A stretch of 10,229 nucleotides of DNA from Chrysochromulina parva (taxonomy: Eukaryota; Haptophyta; Prymnesiales; Chrysochromulinaceae). A program made the position numbers and the translations under genes. The notes under the pieces were generated by a model. It was not told the DNA's origin, ran no database searches, and saw only the letters and a program-made list of their open reading frames with translations. The stretch spans positions 1 through 10,229 of the forward strand of contig PJAB01002156.1 of the NCBI GenBank assembly GCA_002887195.1, read 5' to 3'. Shown here piece by piece: positions 1 to 8,200 of the stretch (its first letter is position 1; each line of letters begins with the position of its first letter).

Positions 1-10
1 CGTCGTACCT

Positions 11-108
11 GTGAGCTATATTAGTGCCATTTCTTCTAAAGACTCCCTCTTCTCTCCTTCTCCTTCCTTTCCCTTCTCCTTTTTTTCTTTTATTTCTCCA
101 ACCGTTAG
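11..108 (+). other. Probable spliceosomal intron at the left edge
   Basis: The stretch begins with a good 5' splice site (CT|GTGAGC at 11). It runs through a long pyrimidine tract (about 29-100, almost all C and T) and ends in TTAG at 105-108, which reads as a 3' splice site. Its composition differs sharply from the GC-rich coding sequence that follows. The reading frame is open through it, but the translation is Ser/Phe/Pro-rich filler and has no ATG. If it is an intron, bases 1-10 are the end of an upstream exon, and the gene at 170 either starts further left or has a spliced 5' UTR. The alternative is a pyrimidine-rich core promoter or unspliced leader. Confidence 0.5.
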
Positions 109-169
109 AAAAACACCGCCTCACGCCCCGCGGTGTGCTCGCCATCGGGGACGACCGACGCGTAAGCGG

Positions 170-2647
170 ATGAAGCACTCGTTCGCCCTCTTCGCGCGCC
201 CGCTCCTGCCGGGTTCCGCGGCTGCTTCCTCGACCGAGGCCTCGATGACCGCCCTCCCTGGTTCTCCGCCGTCGCCCGCTCCGCCGGCCCAGGCGAACCT
301 GCTTCCTCGCTTCGGCCTGAATCTTGAAAACCTCTCGTGCAGCCCGCCGGTGGACTGGGCAGCAAACGACCCTGCGAAGGCCGCGCCGTCCGCAGATCAC
401 ACTCCGGAGCGCGGGCGTGGCGACTGGGAGGCGAGCTGGCTCAAGCGGCGCACGTCGCCATCGCGGCCGCTGTCATCCACCGAGCCCACGGCCGAAGGCG
501 GCCAAGACATGCCTCCCGCTCCTCTCGTCGAAGCGGCCGACGACGTGCGCATGGAAGCTGAGGACGCTGACGGTGATACAGATGACCACTCGGATGGCCG
601 TGTGGCGGTACCGCCGCCGGCGTCACTGAACTACGCCGCCTCGGACGCCGACGAGAACATCGAGAGCATCAGCACGCCAGGCGCTGCCGCCGATGCTGCA
701 GCCGAGGCGGCCGCTGCTGCCGCTGCCGCTACCGCCCATGTTGCGTCTTCGACCCCAGCAACGGACGAAGATGCCACACCGATGCGTGGTGGCGCGGCCG
801 CATTCGACGACGATGACCTCATGCCGGCGAACGCGGGGTTGGGTGTGGTGGGGACAGCCAAGGAGGCGATGGCGCTGGCTGAGGCGACGGCGCTCGCCCC
901 CGTGCCAAGCCGCTTCCCAGCCGCGCCAGGCTCGCAGCGTGACATCGCCACCTCACCGTGCATGCCGCCCATTCCACCCTCGCCGAGTATGCTACCCTCA
1001 TCGGGCTTGCTGCTCGGGCTCCAGGGCCGGCGGCCGCCCCGCCCGCCGAGCAAGGTGGTGCGGCCCGCGGGCGCTCTCGCGGACCGCCTCAAGCGTACGG
1101 CGAGCGCCCTCGCGGACAACGGCTCGACCGCTGGCCTTGGAAGCCTCGAGGGCAGCCTCGAGGGCAGCGCTCATCACGTCGGCGCCACTCCCGGAGGGCA
1201 GCCTCCCTCGAAGCATCTCTGCGGCGTGGAGCGGCAACGGTTGGGCAGCGGCGAGAGTCTAGGTGGGCACGTGCTCGGCTTCGGCGGCCTGTCGCCGCCG
1301 CTGGCAACCGGCGCGCCCGCAGCGGTGCCGCCCTTGCAGGCGCGCGCCAACCTCAGCGCACGCCCACCTCTCACCTCTGCGTTGACGCGGCCAGCCAGCG
1401 GCGCGCGGCTGCCGAGTGCGGCGTCGGCAGCGGCCTCAGCGGTGGACGGGGCGGGCAGCTTCGGCCACCGTGGACTGCGCGCCAGCACGGACGGCGAACA
1501 CAGCGGCAGCCTCGCCAGCGGCCTCGGTGGCACTCACGGCGGCGGCTTGGGCGGCGGTCGTGGCGGCAGCACGCGCACCCCAAGCCTCGGCCTCGGCGGC
1601 GGTGCAGCTTGCGGCCCCCACAGCAGCATGGGTGGCACCCGACTGGTCGGCACACTCGAGCATTCACAACCGCCACCACAGCAGCAGCAGCTGCCGCCGC
1701 GCACAATGGGAATGGTCGATGCATGCGCGCCTTCGGCTTCTGAGTCGGCTGCGCTCTTCGCTACCATCGGCCCGCAGCTTGGCGGCGGCGGCAGTGGCTG
1801 GCGCGTCAGCCTCGGCGGTGCCACTGGCGGCGCTAGCCTCGGCGGCGCCATCGGTGGCGGACTTGCCGGCGGCCTGGGCGGCGGCCTGGGTGGCGGAGTA
1901 GGCGGCGGCCTGGGCGGCGGCCTGGGCGGCGGCCTGGGCGGCGGCCTGGGCGGCGGCCTGGGCGGCGGCCTGGGCGGCAGCCAGTTGCCCCCGGCCGCTC
2001 CACCGCGCATCATCAACCCGTTCCACGACGTGGGCAGCTGCGGGGCTGGTGGGGGCGCACATGCGCGCAGCGGTGCCAGCGGCCTAGGTGGTGGCGGCGG
2101 GCCCGGACTACCCCCCTTTGCGGCGGCGCCTGCTGCGGCGCCCGCTCTGCCCCACTTTGCAGGAGCACCTTCACTCTTCGCAGCAGCGCCCTCCGCGGCG
2201 GCGGCGGCTGAGTGGGGCTCGTCGCCCCCTGATCGTGAGGTGGCGCGCAAGGAGCGTGTGCGCCAGGAGACGCGCGAGCAGATCCCGCACCTGACCAAGA
2301 TGAAGCAGAAGCTCTGCCAGTACTCAGCGAGCTTCTCGCGCCTCGCGAGCGACGCACTCCTCGTCGGCTGGGACGCCGACTTCGAGTGCGCGCTGCTGCG
2401 GCTCGAGGAGGACGTCGCATGTCTGCATCGGAAGGAGGCTAGCCTCGCGGCGCTCGACACGGCGCTGGACCCGATAGACCCAGACACGCGCGCGTTGGTC
2501 GCAGACGGCACGTCGCCGCCGCCGCCGCTCGCGATGGGCAGCGACGCTGAGGATGCCGAAGACGATGCCGAAGAGGACGCCGAAGAGGACGCAGAGGACG
2601 ACGCTGGCCTGGGCCGGGCGAGCCTCGCTCGCTGGGCAAGTGCGTGA
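170..2647 (+). CDS. Gly/Leu-repeat, largely disordered protein with helical C-terminus and acidic tail (unknown function)
   Basis: I do not recognise this protein. From the ATG at 170 it has 825 residues. Most of it is low-complexity and probably disordered: Pro/Ser/Ala-rich at 26-110, a poly-Ala block at 171-188, Asp clusters, Arg/Pro-rich patches near 286-300, a Gln run at 504-507, and a Gly-Leu block at about 552-604 made of GGLG units. A region at 688-777 looks folded and helical: it is charged, begins DREVARKERVRQETREQ, and contains Trp, Cys and regular Leu spacing. A tail of Asp-Ala-Glu repeats follows (792-811). The frame is open further upstream but only from a GTG at 11, so the first ATG is preferred; a spliced upstream exon is possible. 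The stop lies beside donor-like sequences (GCAAGT at 2636, GTGAGC at 2644), so a further exon cannot be excluded. The design (disordered repeats plus a C-terminal helical region) would suit a scaffold, nucleoporin-like or condensate-forming protein, but that is only analogy. The antisense frame is Pro-rich shadow. Confidence 0.7.
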   Translation: MKHSFALFARPLLPGSAAASSTEASMTALPGSPPSPAPPAQANLLPRFGLNLENLSCSPPVDWAANDPAKAAPSADHTPERGRGDWEASWLKRRTSPSRPLSSTEPTAEGGQDMPPAPLVEAADDVRMEAEDADGDTDDHSDGRVAVPPPASLNYAASDADENIESISTPGAAADAAAEAAAAAAAATAHVASSTPATDEDATPMRGGAAAFDDDDLMPANAGLGVVGTAKEAMALAEATALAPVPSRFPAAPGSQRDIATSPCMPPIPPSPSMLPSSGLLLGLQGRRPPRPPSKVVRPAGALADRLKRTASALADNGSTAGLGSLEGSLEGSAHHVGATPGGQPPSKHLCGVERQRLGSGESLGGHVLGFGGLSPPLATGAPAAVPPLQARANLSARPPLTSALTRPASGARLPSAASAAASAVDGAGSFGHRGLRASTDGEHSGSLASGLGGTHGGGLGGGRGGSTRTPSLGLGGGAACGPHSSMGGTRLVGTLEHSQPPPQQQQLPPRTMGMVDACAPSASESAALFATIGPQLGGGGSGWRVSLGGATGGASLGGAIGGGLAGGLGGGLGGGVGGGLGGGLGGGLGGGLGGGLGGGLGGSQLPPAAPPRIINPFHDVGSCGAGGGAHARSGASGLGGGGGPGLPPFAAAPAAAPALPHFAGAPSLFAAAPSAAAAAEWGSSPPDREVARKERVRQETREQIPHLTKMKQKLCQYSASFSRLASDALLVGWDADFECALLRLEEDVACLHRKEASLAALDTALDPIDPDTRALVADGTSPPPPLAMGSDAEDAEDDAEEDAEEDAEDDAGLGRASLARWASA
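1142..1165 (+). repeat. Two tandem copies of a 12-base unit (Ser-Leu-Glu-Gly)
   Basis: The unit AGCCTCGAGGGC occurs twice in direct succession inside the coding sequence and gives SLEGSLEG in the protein. It is a small in-frame duplication, with the same unit length as the larger repeat at 1871. Confidence 0.8.
1871..1978 (+). repeat. Coding minisatellite, nine 12-base units (Gly-Gly-Leu-Gly)
   Basis: Nine units of 12 bases start at 1871, 1883, 1895, 1907, 1919, 1931, 1943, 1955 and 1967. Eight carry GGCCTGGG; the third is degenerate (GGAGTAGG) and gives Val in place of Leu. The last six are essentially identical. Because the unit length is a multiple of three, copy-number change keeps the frame. 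Related but diverged Gly/Leu units lie just upstream (about 1800-1870) and downstream. Confidence 0.9.
2543..2604 (+). repeat. Acidic Asp-Ala-Glu coding repeat
   Basis: Imperfect 12-base repeats built on GAC-GCC-GAA-GAG codons give an uninterrupted run of Asp, Ala and Glu close to the C-terminus of the Gly/Leu-repeat protein. Acidic tails of this type are common in nuclear and chromatin-associated proteins, but nothing else here proves that location. Confidence 0.75.
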
Positions 2648-2665
2648 GCGCGCGCGCGCGCGCGC
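2648..2665. repeat. (GC)9 alternating tract
   Basis: Eighteen bases of perfectly alternating G and C start immediately after the TGA stop at 2645-2647. Alternating GC of this length is the classic sequence able to adopt left-handed Z-DNA under negative supercoiling. Its position directly behind the stop codon may be chance. Confidence 0.85.
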
Positions 2666-3170
2666 AGTCTGTCTGGCGCCCGGAGCGTGCGCGCACGGGC
2701 AGCCTCACAAGGGAGGGGGGCTTGAGCGATCCAGGGCGTCGTTGTGCAACGCCATTTCGGGGCCCGGAGTGGCGTGCTACAGGCGAGGGGGTGGACGCCG
2801 AACGTAAGAGCGCGTGACCCGCGTGAGAGGACATACTGCTCGCGTGGCAAGGGAACGCTACGACCTACGCCGCCGGGGAATCCGGGAAGTAGGACGGTAG
2901 CCGATTGTTCTTGTGCGTTCTGGTTGCGCAAGCGTGTGCCTGAGAATCCGGGATCGATGAGCAATTTGTGGGCTCTGCGACGCCCTGCACGGCACTCTCC
3001 CCGTTCGTTGCGCCCCCGCCCACGTCGATGCGTTTCACATCAACCACATTCCGAATGTCACATTGCAAGCAAGCAATGCACAGGCATCACTGCACACTGG
3101 ATTTTAATTGCCCGTGTAGGATCTCGTCTGTGAGGGGATGAATGATGGGCGCGCGCGTCGCGGGCGCCCG

Positions 3171-3180
3171 CTACAAAAAG
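3171..3180 (+). promoter_or_regulatory. TATA-like element upstream of the orphan gene
   Basis: CTACAAAAAG is the only A-rich, TATA-like block in the GC-rich 130 bases before the ATG at 3275. It lies about 95 bases upstream of that ATG and is flanked by two copies of CGCGGGCGCCC. A transcript starting about 30 bases downstream would meet two upstream ATGs (3203, a 15-codon ORF ending at 3250; and 3259, out of frame and overlapping the main start). The assignment is weak. Confidence 0.25.
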
Positions 3181-3274
3181 CACTGCGCTGCGCACTACCC
3201 GTATGTACACTGCGCGGGCGCCCAACACGACGGTGTGGAAGGACTCTTGACGGAAAGGATGCGCACATCGCAAA

Positions 3275-5065
3275 ATGGCCGACGAGATTGCGCCCATCCG
3301 GGAGTACTTGGCAGCCGTTTACCCTGCTGCTGCTCCGCGCCTCGGACATTTACCGTCAAAAGAACTGCATCAGCTCTTTGAGAGTCTCGATTACTATTAC
3401 AGCTACTCTCCAGAAACGCGAGCTGCAGTGCAGCCGCCAGTGTGGACCGCTGGCAACGTGCCGCCCTTACCTTACTTGCCTCGTGGCGCATACTACCATG
3501 CGCGCGGCCATGCGCCTATGGAAAAGGGCCGACTGAACGCTATTCTATGGGGTTCGTTTGAGCGACACTCCGAACCCGTGAGTGTGATTGATGAGAAACT
3601 GCACCAAGATCAAGCCGCACAGTTTCGATCGAGCTTCGGAGCACGGATGGGCCCGCAACCATCTTGGACTAGCCCTTTTGCCATCGTGCGCTATGTGCAT
3701 TTCCCAAACGGCCTTCGAACCCGAGCGTCGGCAGCTCATCCTCCAAAAGCACGGCTGGTGAGCACGGATGGCTTTTTTGATGTCATGAACAGGAATGTGA
3801 GCAGCGCCGTTGGCATGGATACCATGATTCGTACCACTTTTAGCCGAGAACCGAATCGCGACATGAGCAGCCAGCTGCATCAGCTGCGCGATGGCGACTT
3901 TGTTGAAGTCGAGCAGTGGGGTGGTCTTCTTGGATCTGAGGAATGTCCACCAGTTTGTGGGTTGTGGGCAAACATTTGGCGAGGGACTGGCGTCATGTTG
4001 CGCGTGAGCCAGCCGTTCGTGTCGTTCAGCAAGTCTACCGCAATCATCGAGATGGCCGAACGCGTTGCCGCACGCAATTTTTCGGCATTTGAAGAGTTGC
4101 TGGCACTGCTAGGGGCCGATGCTCCCGTGCGTGCTCTGCATGCCCAGCATCCAAGTGTGCCTCTTTGGGCATGCCTCAGCGCGTACATGCTCTCAATTCT
4201 GCCTTGCGCTGGAGCCCGAGCGGCCCGTGGTGAAGCATACGGAAAGCTCGGCCGACGGTGGGCTGAGATGGCACGGCGCTCAACACCCGACGCTATCTTG
4301 CGATGGGCACTGGAGCTTAGAACGGCGTCGAGGGGCTCACCTTTCTCGGATGCAGAGCGTTTTGCACTCTATTGGATCATGAGTGTTTGCGGTCAGGGTC
4401 ACTCGACGGTCGTGTCGCCCTTTTGGCACTCTTCGCCCGTGGGCCCCGACAGTCTTCTTGCAACGCTTGCCTGCATTCTGGGGCACAAAACGATCGTGCT
4501 GACGGCTAGCGCCAATGATAACGGCCTGCTGCACCAAGAGCTCGTCGACTTCGAACTACCGCCTCCGATGGGTTGGCCGATTGTGCGAGCGGATGCGACC
4601 AACAATGTCAAGCGGTGCATTTCAAACGATGCGTTTGCATTCTTGGCTGAAGACCGCCGTGGTGGAGCACAGGCGAAGGCATCGAGACGGAGCCAGATGC
4701 TTGACTTTTGGAGGTCGACGGGAAAGTTCGCGCTGCCAGTCGATCCCACTGAGGGCCCCAGACAACGGCAAGTAGCTCCATGCATGCTCGCATTTGGTCA
4801 CAGTGATGGGGGGGCGGGCTTGAATAGTGCGTGCGTTGGTCCGAAGCAGAGAACGCCTCCAACTGCCGCCAAGGCCTGCTGGGCGCATTGCAATGGTACG
4901 ATTTCACGCGCAGTGCTATTAACTGCCTCATTAGGCCACGTCTTCACCAGCGGCGGTGCGAACCCGCGCCGTCGTGTGACGAACCGTCATCTCGGTGAGA
5001 GTGGAGAGAACACCTCGAGCTTTAACAGCCGTGCAGGCAGGCGCTCGTTCGCGTACCGGCCGTGA
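3275..5065 (+). CDS. Orphan protein of unknown function, lower third-position GC
   Basis: The frame gives 596 residues from an ATG in good context (CAAAATGGC). I recognise no family. Residues 1-95 are Tyr/Pro-rich with several Tyr runs. Residues 100-300 look globular and include GDFVEVEQWGGLLG, then a Cys/Trp-rich stretch (CPPVCGLWANIW) and RGTGVMLRV. Residues 290-430 include a hydrophobic helix (about 296-311), a CGQGHSTV segment near 372 and a motif-like TASANDNGLLHQELVDFELP near 410-429. No clear signal peptide or convincing membrane anchor is visible. In codons 2-51, 26 of 50 end in G or C, against 40 of 50 in the same stretch of the methyltransferase gene, which suggests a different origin or weaker selection. 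After about residue 497 the sequence becomes Cys/Arg/Gly-rich and looks unlike the rest; a GC donor (GCAAGT at 4768) and a G7 run (4808-4814) leave the true 3' end open. It is convergent with the next gene. Confidence 0.6.
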   Translation: MADEIAPIREYLAAVYPAAAPRLGHLPSKELHQLFESLDYYYSYSPETRAAVQPPVWTAGNVPPLPYLPRGAYYHARGHAPMEKGRLNAILWGSFERHSEPVSVIDEKLHQDQAAQFRSSFGARMGPQPSWTSPFAIVRYVHFPNGLRTRASAAHPPKARLVSTDGFFDVMNRNVSSAVGMDTMIRTTFSREPNRDMSSQLHQLRDGDFVEVEQWGGLLGSEECPPVCGLWANIWRGTGVMLRVSQPFVSFSKSTAIIEMAERVAARNFSAFEELLALLGADAPVRALHAQHPSVPLWACLSAYMLSILPCAGARAARGEAYGKLGRRWAEMARRSTPDAILRWALELRTASRGSPFSDAERFALYWIMSVCGQGHSTVVSPFWHSSPVGPDSLLATLACILGHKTIVLTASANDNGLLHQELVDFELPPPMGWPIVRADATNNVKRCISNDAFAFLAEDRRGGAQAKASRRSQMLDFWRSTGKFALPVDPTEGPRQRQVAPCMLAFGHSDGGAGLNSACVGPKQRTPPTAAKACWAHCNGTISRAVLLTASLGHVFTSGGANPRRRVTNRHLGESGENTSSFNSRAGRRSFAYRP

Positions 5066-5280
5066 CACACGCCAGACGACGCCCGGTGTTAGCGGTGGGC
5101 ATGTTTTGCTGGGATGGTGCATGCCCTCGTGCCTCGAGATCAGGCCGGCCCCGCTTTTACGTTTTAGAGCATTGTAGTTGAACTGGTATATACTTAATAG
5201 ATAGGAACCGCTACGCACTAGTACCTTCAAGCTTTCGAATATCGATACGATACGCGGAGCTTCCCGGCTTCCCATTACGA
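5066..5280. other. Convergent intergenic spacer
   Basis: This tail-to-tail spacer lies between the stop at 5065 and the minus-strand stop at 5281-5283. It is visibly AT-richer than the flanks, especially about 5155-5260 (for example TATATACTTAATAG near 5188), as expected for 3' UTRs and polyadenylation regions. No recognisable poly(A) signal is certain on either strand. Confidence 0.6.
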
Positions 5281-8200
5281 CTACGAGAAATCTTGTGCGT
5301 CCAACTCCTCAGCAAATCTTCGCAGTGCTGCCATCCCAAGCTGCCTCACGTCTCTTTCGATTTCGAGCCGCGCGATCTGGCACTGCAGCACATCGACTTG
5401 CAGGCATGGCGCCGCCACCCACGCCTGCTGCGCACGCGGCGATAGCTGAATTCGCTCGAGCCACATGGGCTCAGCCGGCGCGAGCGGTGTGAGCACCTCA
5501 GCGTCCGAAAAGCAGCGATCGATGTACTCGATCTCAGCGCGACCACTAACCACGGCCACGAGCGCTCCAACCATCCGGCGCACCTGCTGCGGAGCGAACT
5601 CGCGCGCGGAGAAGCTCACGACGAGCCAGTCGCCTTGCGCCCAATCCGCCCAAACCTCCACGGGTGCGCAGGGCTGGCCCGCGAGGTGCAGCTTCGGATT
5701 ACGGAGGTCATCCTGGATCGAAGAGCCACAGTGGTCGAGCACGAGCTGCAGGTGGCGGGCGTCAGCATGGGCGCCGCGCAGCCGCGCCTTCTCGCTGCAA
5801 AAGTTGTGGAAGGAGCGCGGGCGCCTTTTGATCGGCCGTGAAGCTCTGACGAAACCCTCGCCGCCCTCGCCGCCCTCGCCCCTGCCCTCGACCTCCGAGC
5901 GGGGCTCAGTCAGGTTCTCGATCTGCGCAGCTGCCTCGCCTACCTCGCCGTCGGTCAAACGTTTGAGAGTCGCCTTGACGCGATGATGCACGCCCAGCTT
6001 ACCCAGTGCCTCTGCAGCGGCCATAGCACCCAACGCCCGGCCGCGCCACTCCTTGCCGTCGAGCACCACTACGGCGCGCGCGGCCGCCTCCGCGCTCGCA
6101 AATTGCATCTCGCAGAAGCCAGCGCTCTGCGGCACAGGCGGGCCGAGCGCCTCGAGCTCGACGCTAGCTAGCAGCGCCGCCACGCCCTCCTCGCTCGTCT
6201 CTTCGGCCAGTCCGCTGAGCCAGACGCGCGCTTGCAGCGACTCGGGCGTCGTATCGGGCGGCCGCCCCATGCGCTCGATACGGCGCTCGGCGACACGCAT
6301 CAGCAGAGCGTACGGCAGGGCGTACTTATACACAAGCCGTTGGGCAGCATGGCGCCCATCGAGTTTCAAGCCGTCGCCGTCCAGCGGTGGCATCATGCGC
6401 GGTGCCACCGTCGCCGAGCCGTGCACGCTGACCGTGCTGTTGCCGGGCTCAGCGCTGCTCGCCGAGGCGCCGTCGTGGGCGCTGTGCGTGGACGCGGCCT
6501 TCGCTGTCGCACGTTTGAGCGCGGGAAGCAGCGCTCGCGGGAAGGGACGGTTGAGCGAGTTGAAGTCTGGCGTGACAGCAAGTGAGGTATCGACGTCCGA
6601 GCCGCGGCTTCCGCCGCTGGCGCGTGCAGCAAGCACATGGATGCCGGTACCCTGGAGCCGTTCTTCGAAGCTGCGCGCATCCTCAGCACTTGGCCGACGT
6701 GGCAGTTGCAGGAGGAACCAATTTTGGAACGCCGAGGCGTGCTTCTCTGTCCGCACAAGAGGCGTCACACTCACCTGCGCCGCCTCCTTGGCACTGGCGC
6801 CCCACACGTGCCGCGCCGCACGCAGAACGCACCCGCCCACAGTCGGACGTGAGGCCTCCTCGGCAGAGTCGCTGTGGAACGCACCGTAGAGCCGCGCGCC
6901 AGCATACGCGAGCAAAAGCGCGAGCCGTACAGACTCACGTACTCGCGGCGCCGCCGTGTCGCAGCCCTCGCCCAGGTGCTTGAACAGTCGGGTGCGCGAC
7001 GTAAAGATGTCACCGCAGTGCACGCACGTAAGCGATGCCCCCGACACCGGCCCCGGCGGCGCCGGCACCGCTTCACATTCACACACGCCCTCAACGGCGT
7101 CGCCCGGCTGCTCTTGCTGCTGCTGCGGCGGCGGCGGCTGCGGCGGTTGCGGCGGCGGCGGCGGCGGCGGCGGCAGCTGCTGCTGGCGCCATTCGCGAAG
7201 GACGGCCACGGGCTCGGGCACGCCTAGTGCCTGAACATGCTGCGAGAGGGCCTCGACAGTAGGAAAGCCGAACCCACAGACCGTGCACACGTGCTGCTCG
7301 CCCTCTACTGACGACATGCCCGCCTTGCCGTCCGCGTCAGTGCCTGTCACCCCTCGTAGTGCCTCGCCATCAGGCCGCGGCGTCGCGTGCCACAGCAGCT
7401 CGACGGAGCGGTCGACGCTCATGTCCATGTCGCCCTCGCTCCGTCGATGCTCGTACCCAAAACGGCTGAGCCAGTGCTTGCTGCCCAGTGCCCCGTTGCG
7501 GAATCGTTTTCGGGCTGCCCACCCTTCCTCAGCTGCCCGACACGGCGCGATGGTCACGCGACCCTGCGGGCCGAGGCGCACCAGGCCGGCGGAGGCGGCC
7601 GGCACCGCCACGTCCAGCCACACAGGCGGCGCCAAGCCGAGGCGTCGGCCATGTGCCTCGACCGACCATGCCTTCGGCTGGTTCCCACAGAGCGTCAAGT
7701 GCACGCAGCCACCGACAGAAGGCAGGAGCGCAGCGGCGGATGCCAGGTAATGCGCGATGAGCACCTCGTGGCGCCGCGCGTGCGCCTGCACGTCGCTCAG
7801 GTCGGCGAGGCCGAGGTGCGGGTGGTTAAAGATGACGTGGTCCTGGCGGCCGAGCGCCGGCTCGGCCCGCTCGAGTGCTGTCGCGTCGATGCCGTGCCGA
7901 ATGCAGACTCGACGCTCGCGTAGCTCAGCAAGTGTCGCGGCTGCTGCAGCATACGTCTCAAGTAGCTCCTCCTCACGTAGCAAGGTGCTGGCGGTTAGCT
8001 CGATCGCACTGCCATAGGCTCGAGCGAGCGCGAGGGAGTAAGATAGATCGCCATCGCCCACCGTGAGTACGCGTGGCGGTTTGTGAACTGCTTCGGTGGT
8101 GGCCTCTTCTTTGCGAAGATTTGCAGGTCGGATAGCTATTGATTTCGTCTCGCCGTCCAGCCGCACGCCAGCACGGCCATGCACCTGGTGCCAAGACATG

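Larger units (their letters stand above)
2648..3274. other. Spacer: 3' region of the repeat-protein gene and 5' region of the orphan gene
   Basis: No supportable gene is seen. The long frames that cross it start at non-ATG codons or are Arg-rich shadows. It holds the (GC)9 tract, a short palindrome CGTTGTGCAACG (2740-2751), a 10-base direct repeat GAATCCGGGA (2878-2887 and 2944-2953), and a duplicated GC-rich 11-mer CGCGGGCGCCC (3159-3169 and 3213-3223). Both flanking genes read to the right, so the left part is 3' UTR or terminator and the right part is promoter and 5' UTR. Confidence 0.6.

Noticed and set aside
11..169. N-terminal extension of the first gene from position 11
   Set aside because: It starts with GTG, crosses a pyrimidine tract and a likely intron, and encodes only Ser/Phe/Pro-rich filler before the first ATG at 170.
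2740..2751. Palindrome CGTTGTGCAACG as a terminator hairpin
   Set aside because: The stem has five pairs with a two-base loop, which is too tight to form well, and bacterial-type terminators are not expected here.
1534..2964. 476-residue open frame on the minus strand
   Set aside because: It opens at a TTG, is made of Pro, Arg, Ala and Ser tracts mirroring the Gly-rich plus-strand gene, and has no domain-like part.
3712..3722. Possible tRNA B-box (GGTTCGAAGG on the minus strand)
   Set aside because: The motif lacks the final C of the B-box, there is no matching A-box or cloverleaf, and it sits inside a coding sequence.
3275..5065. Orphan gene as part of a transposon
   Set aside because: No terminal inverted repeats, target-site duplication or transposase or integrase motif was found around or in it by eye.
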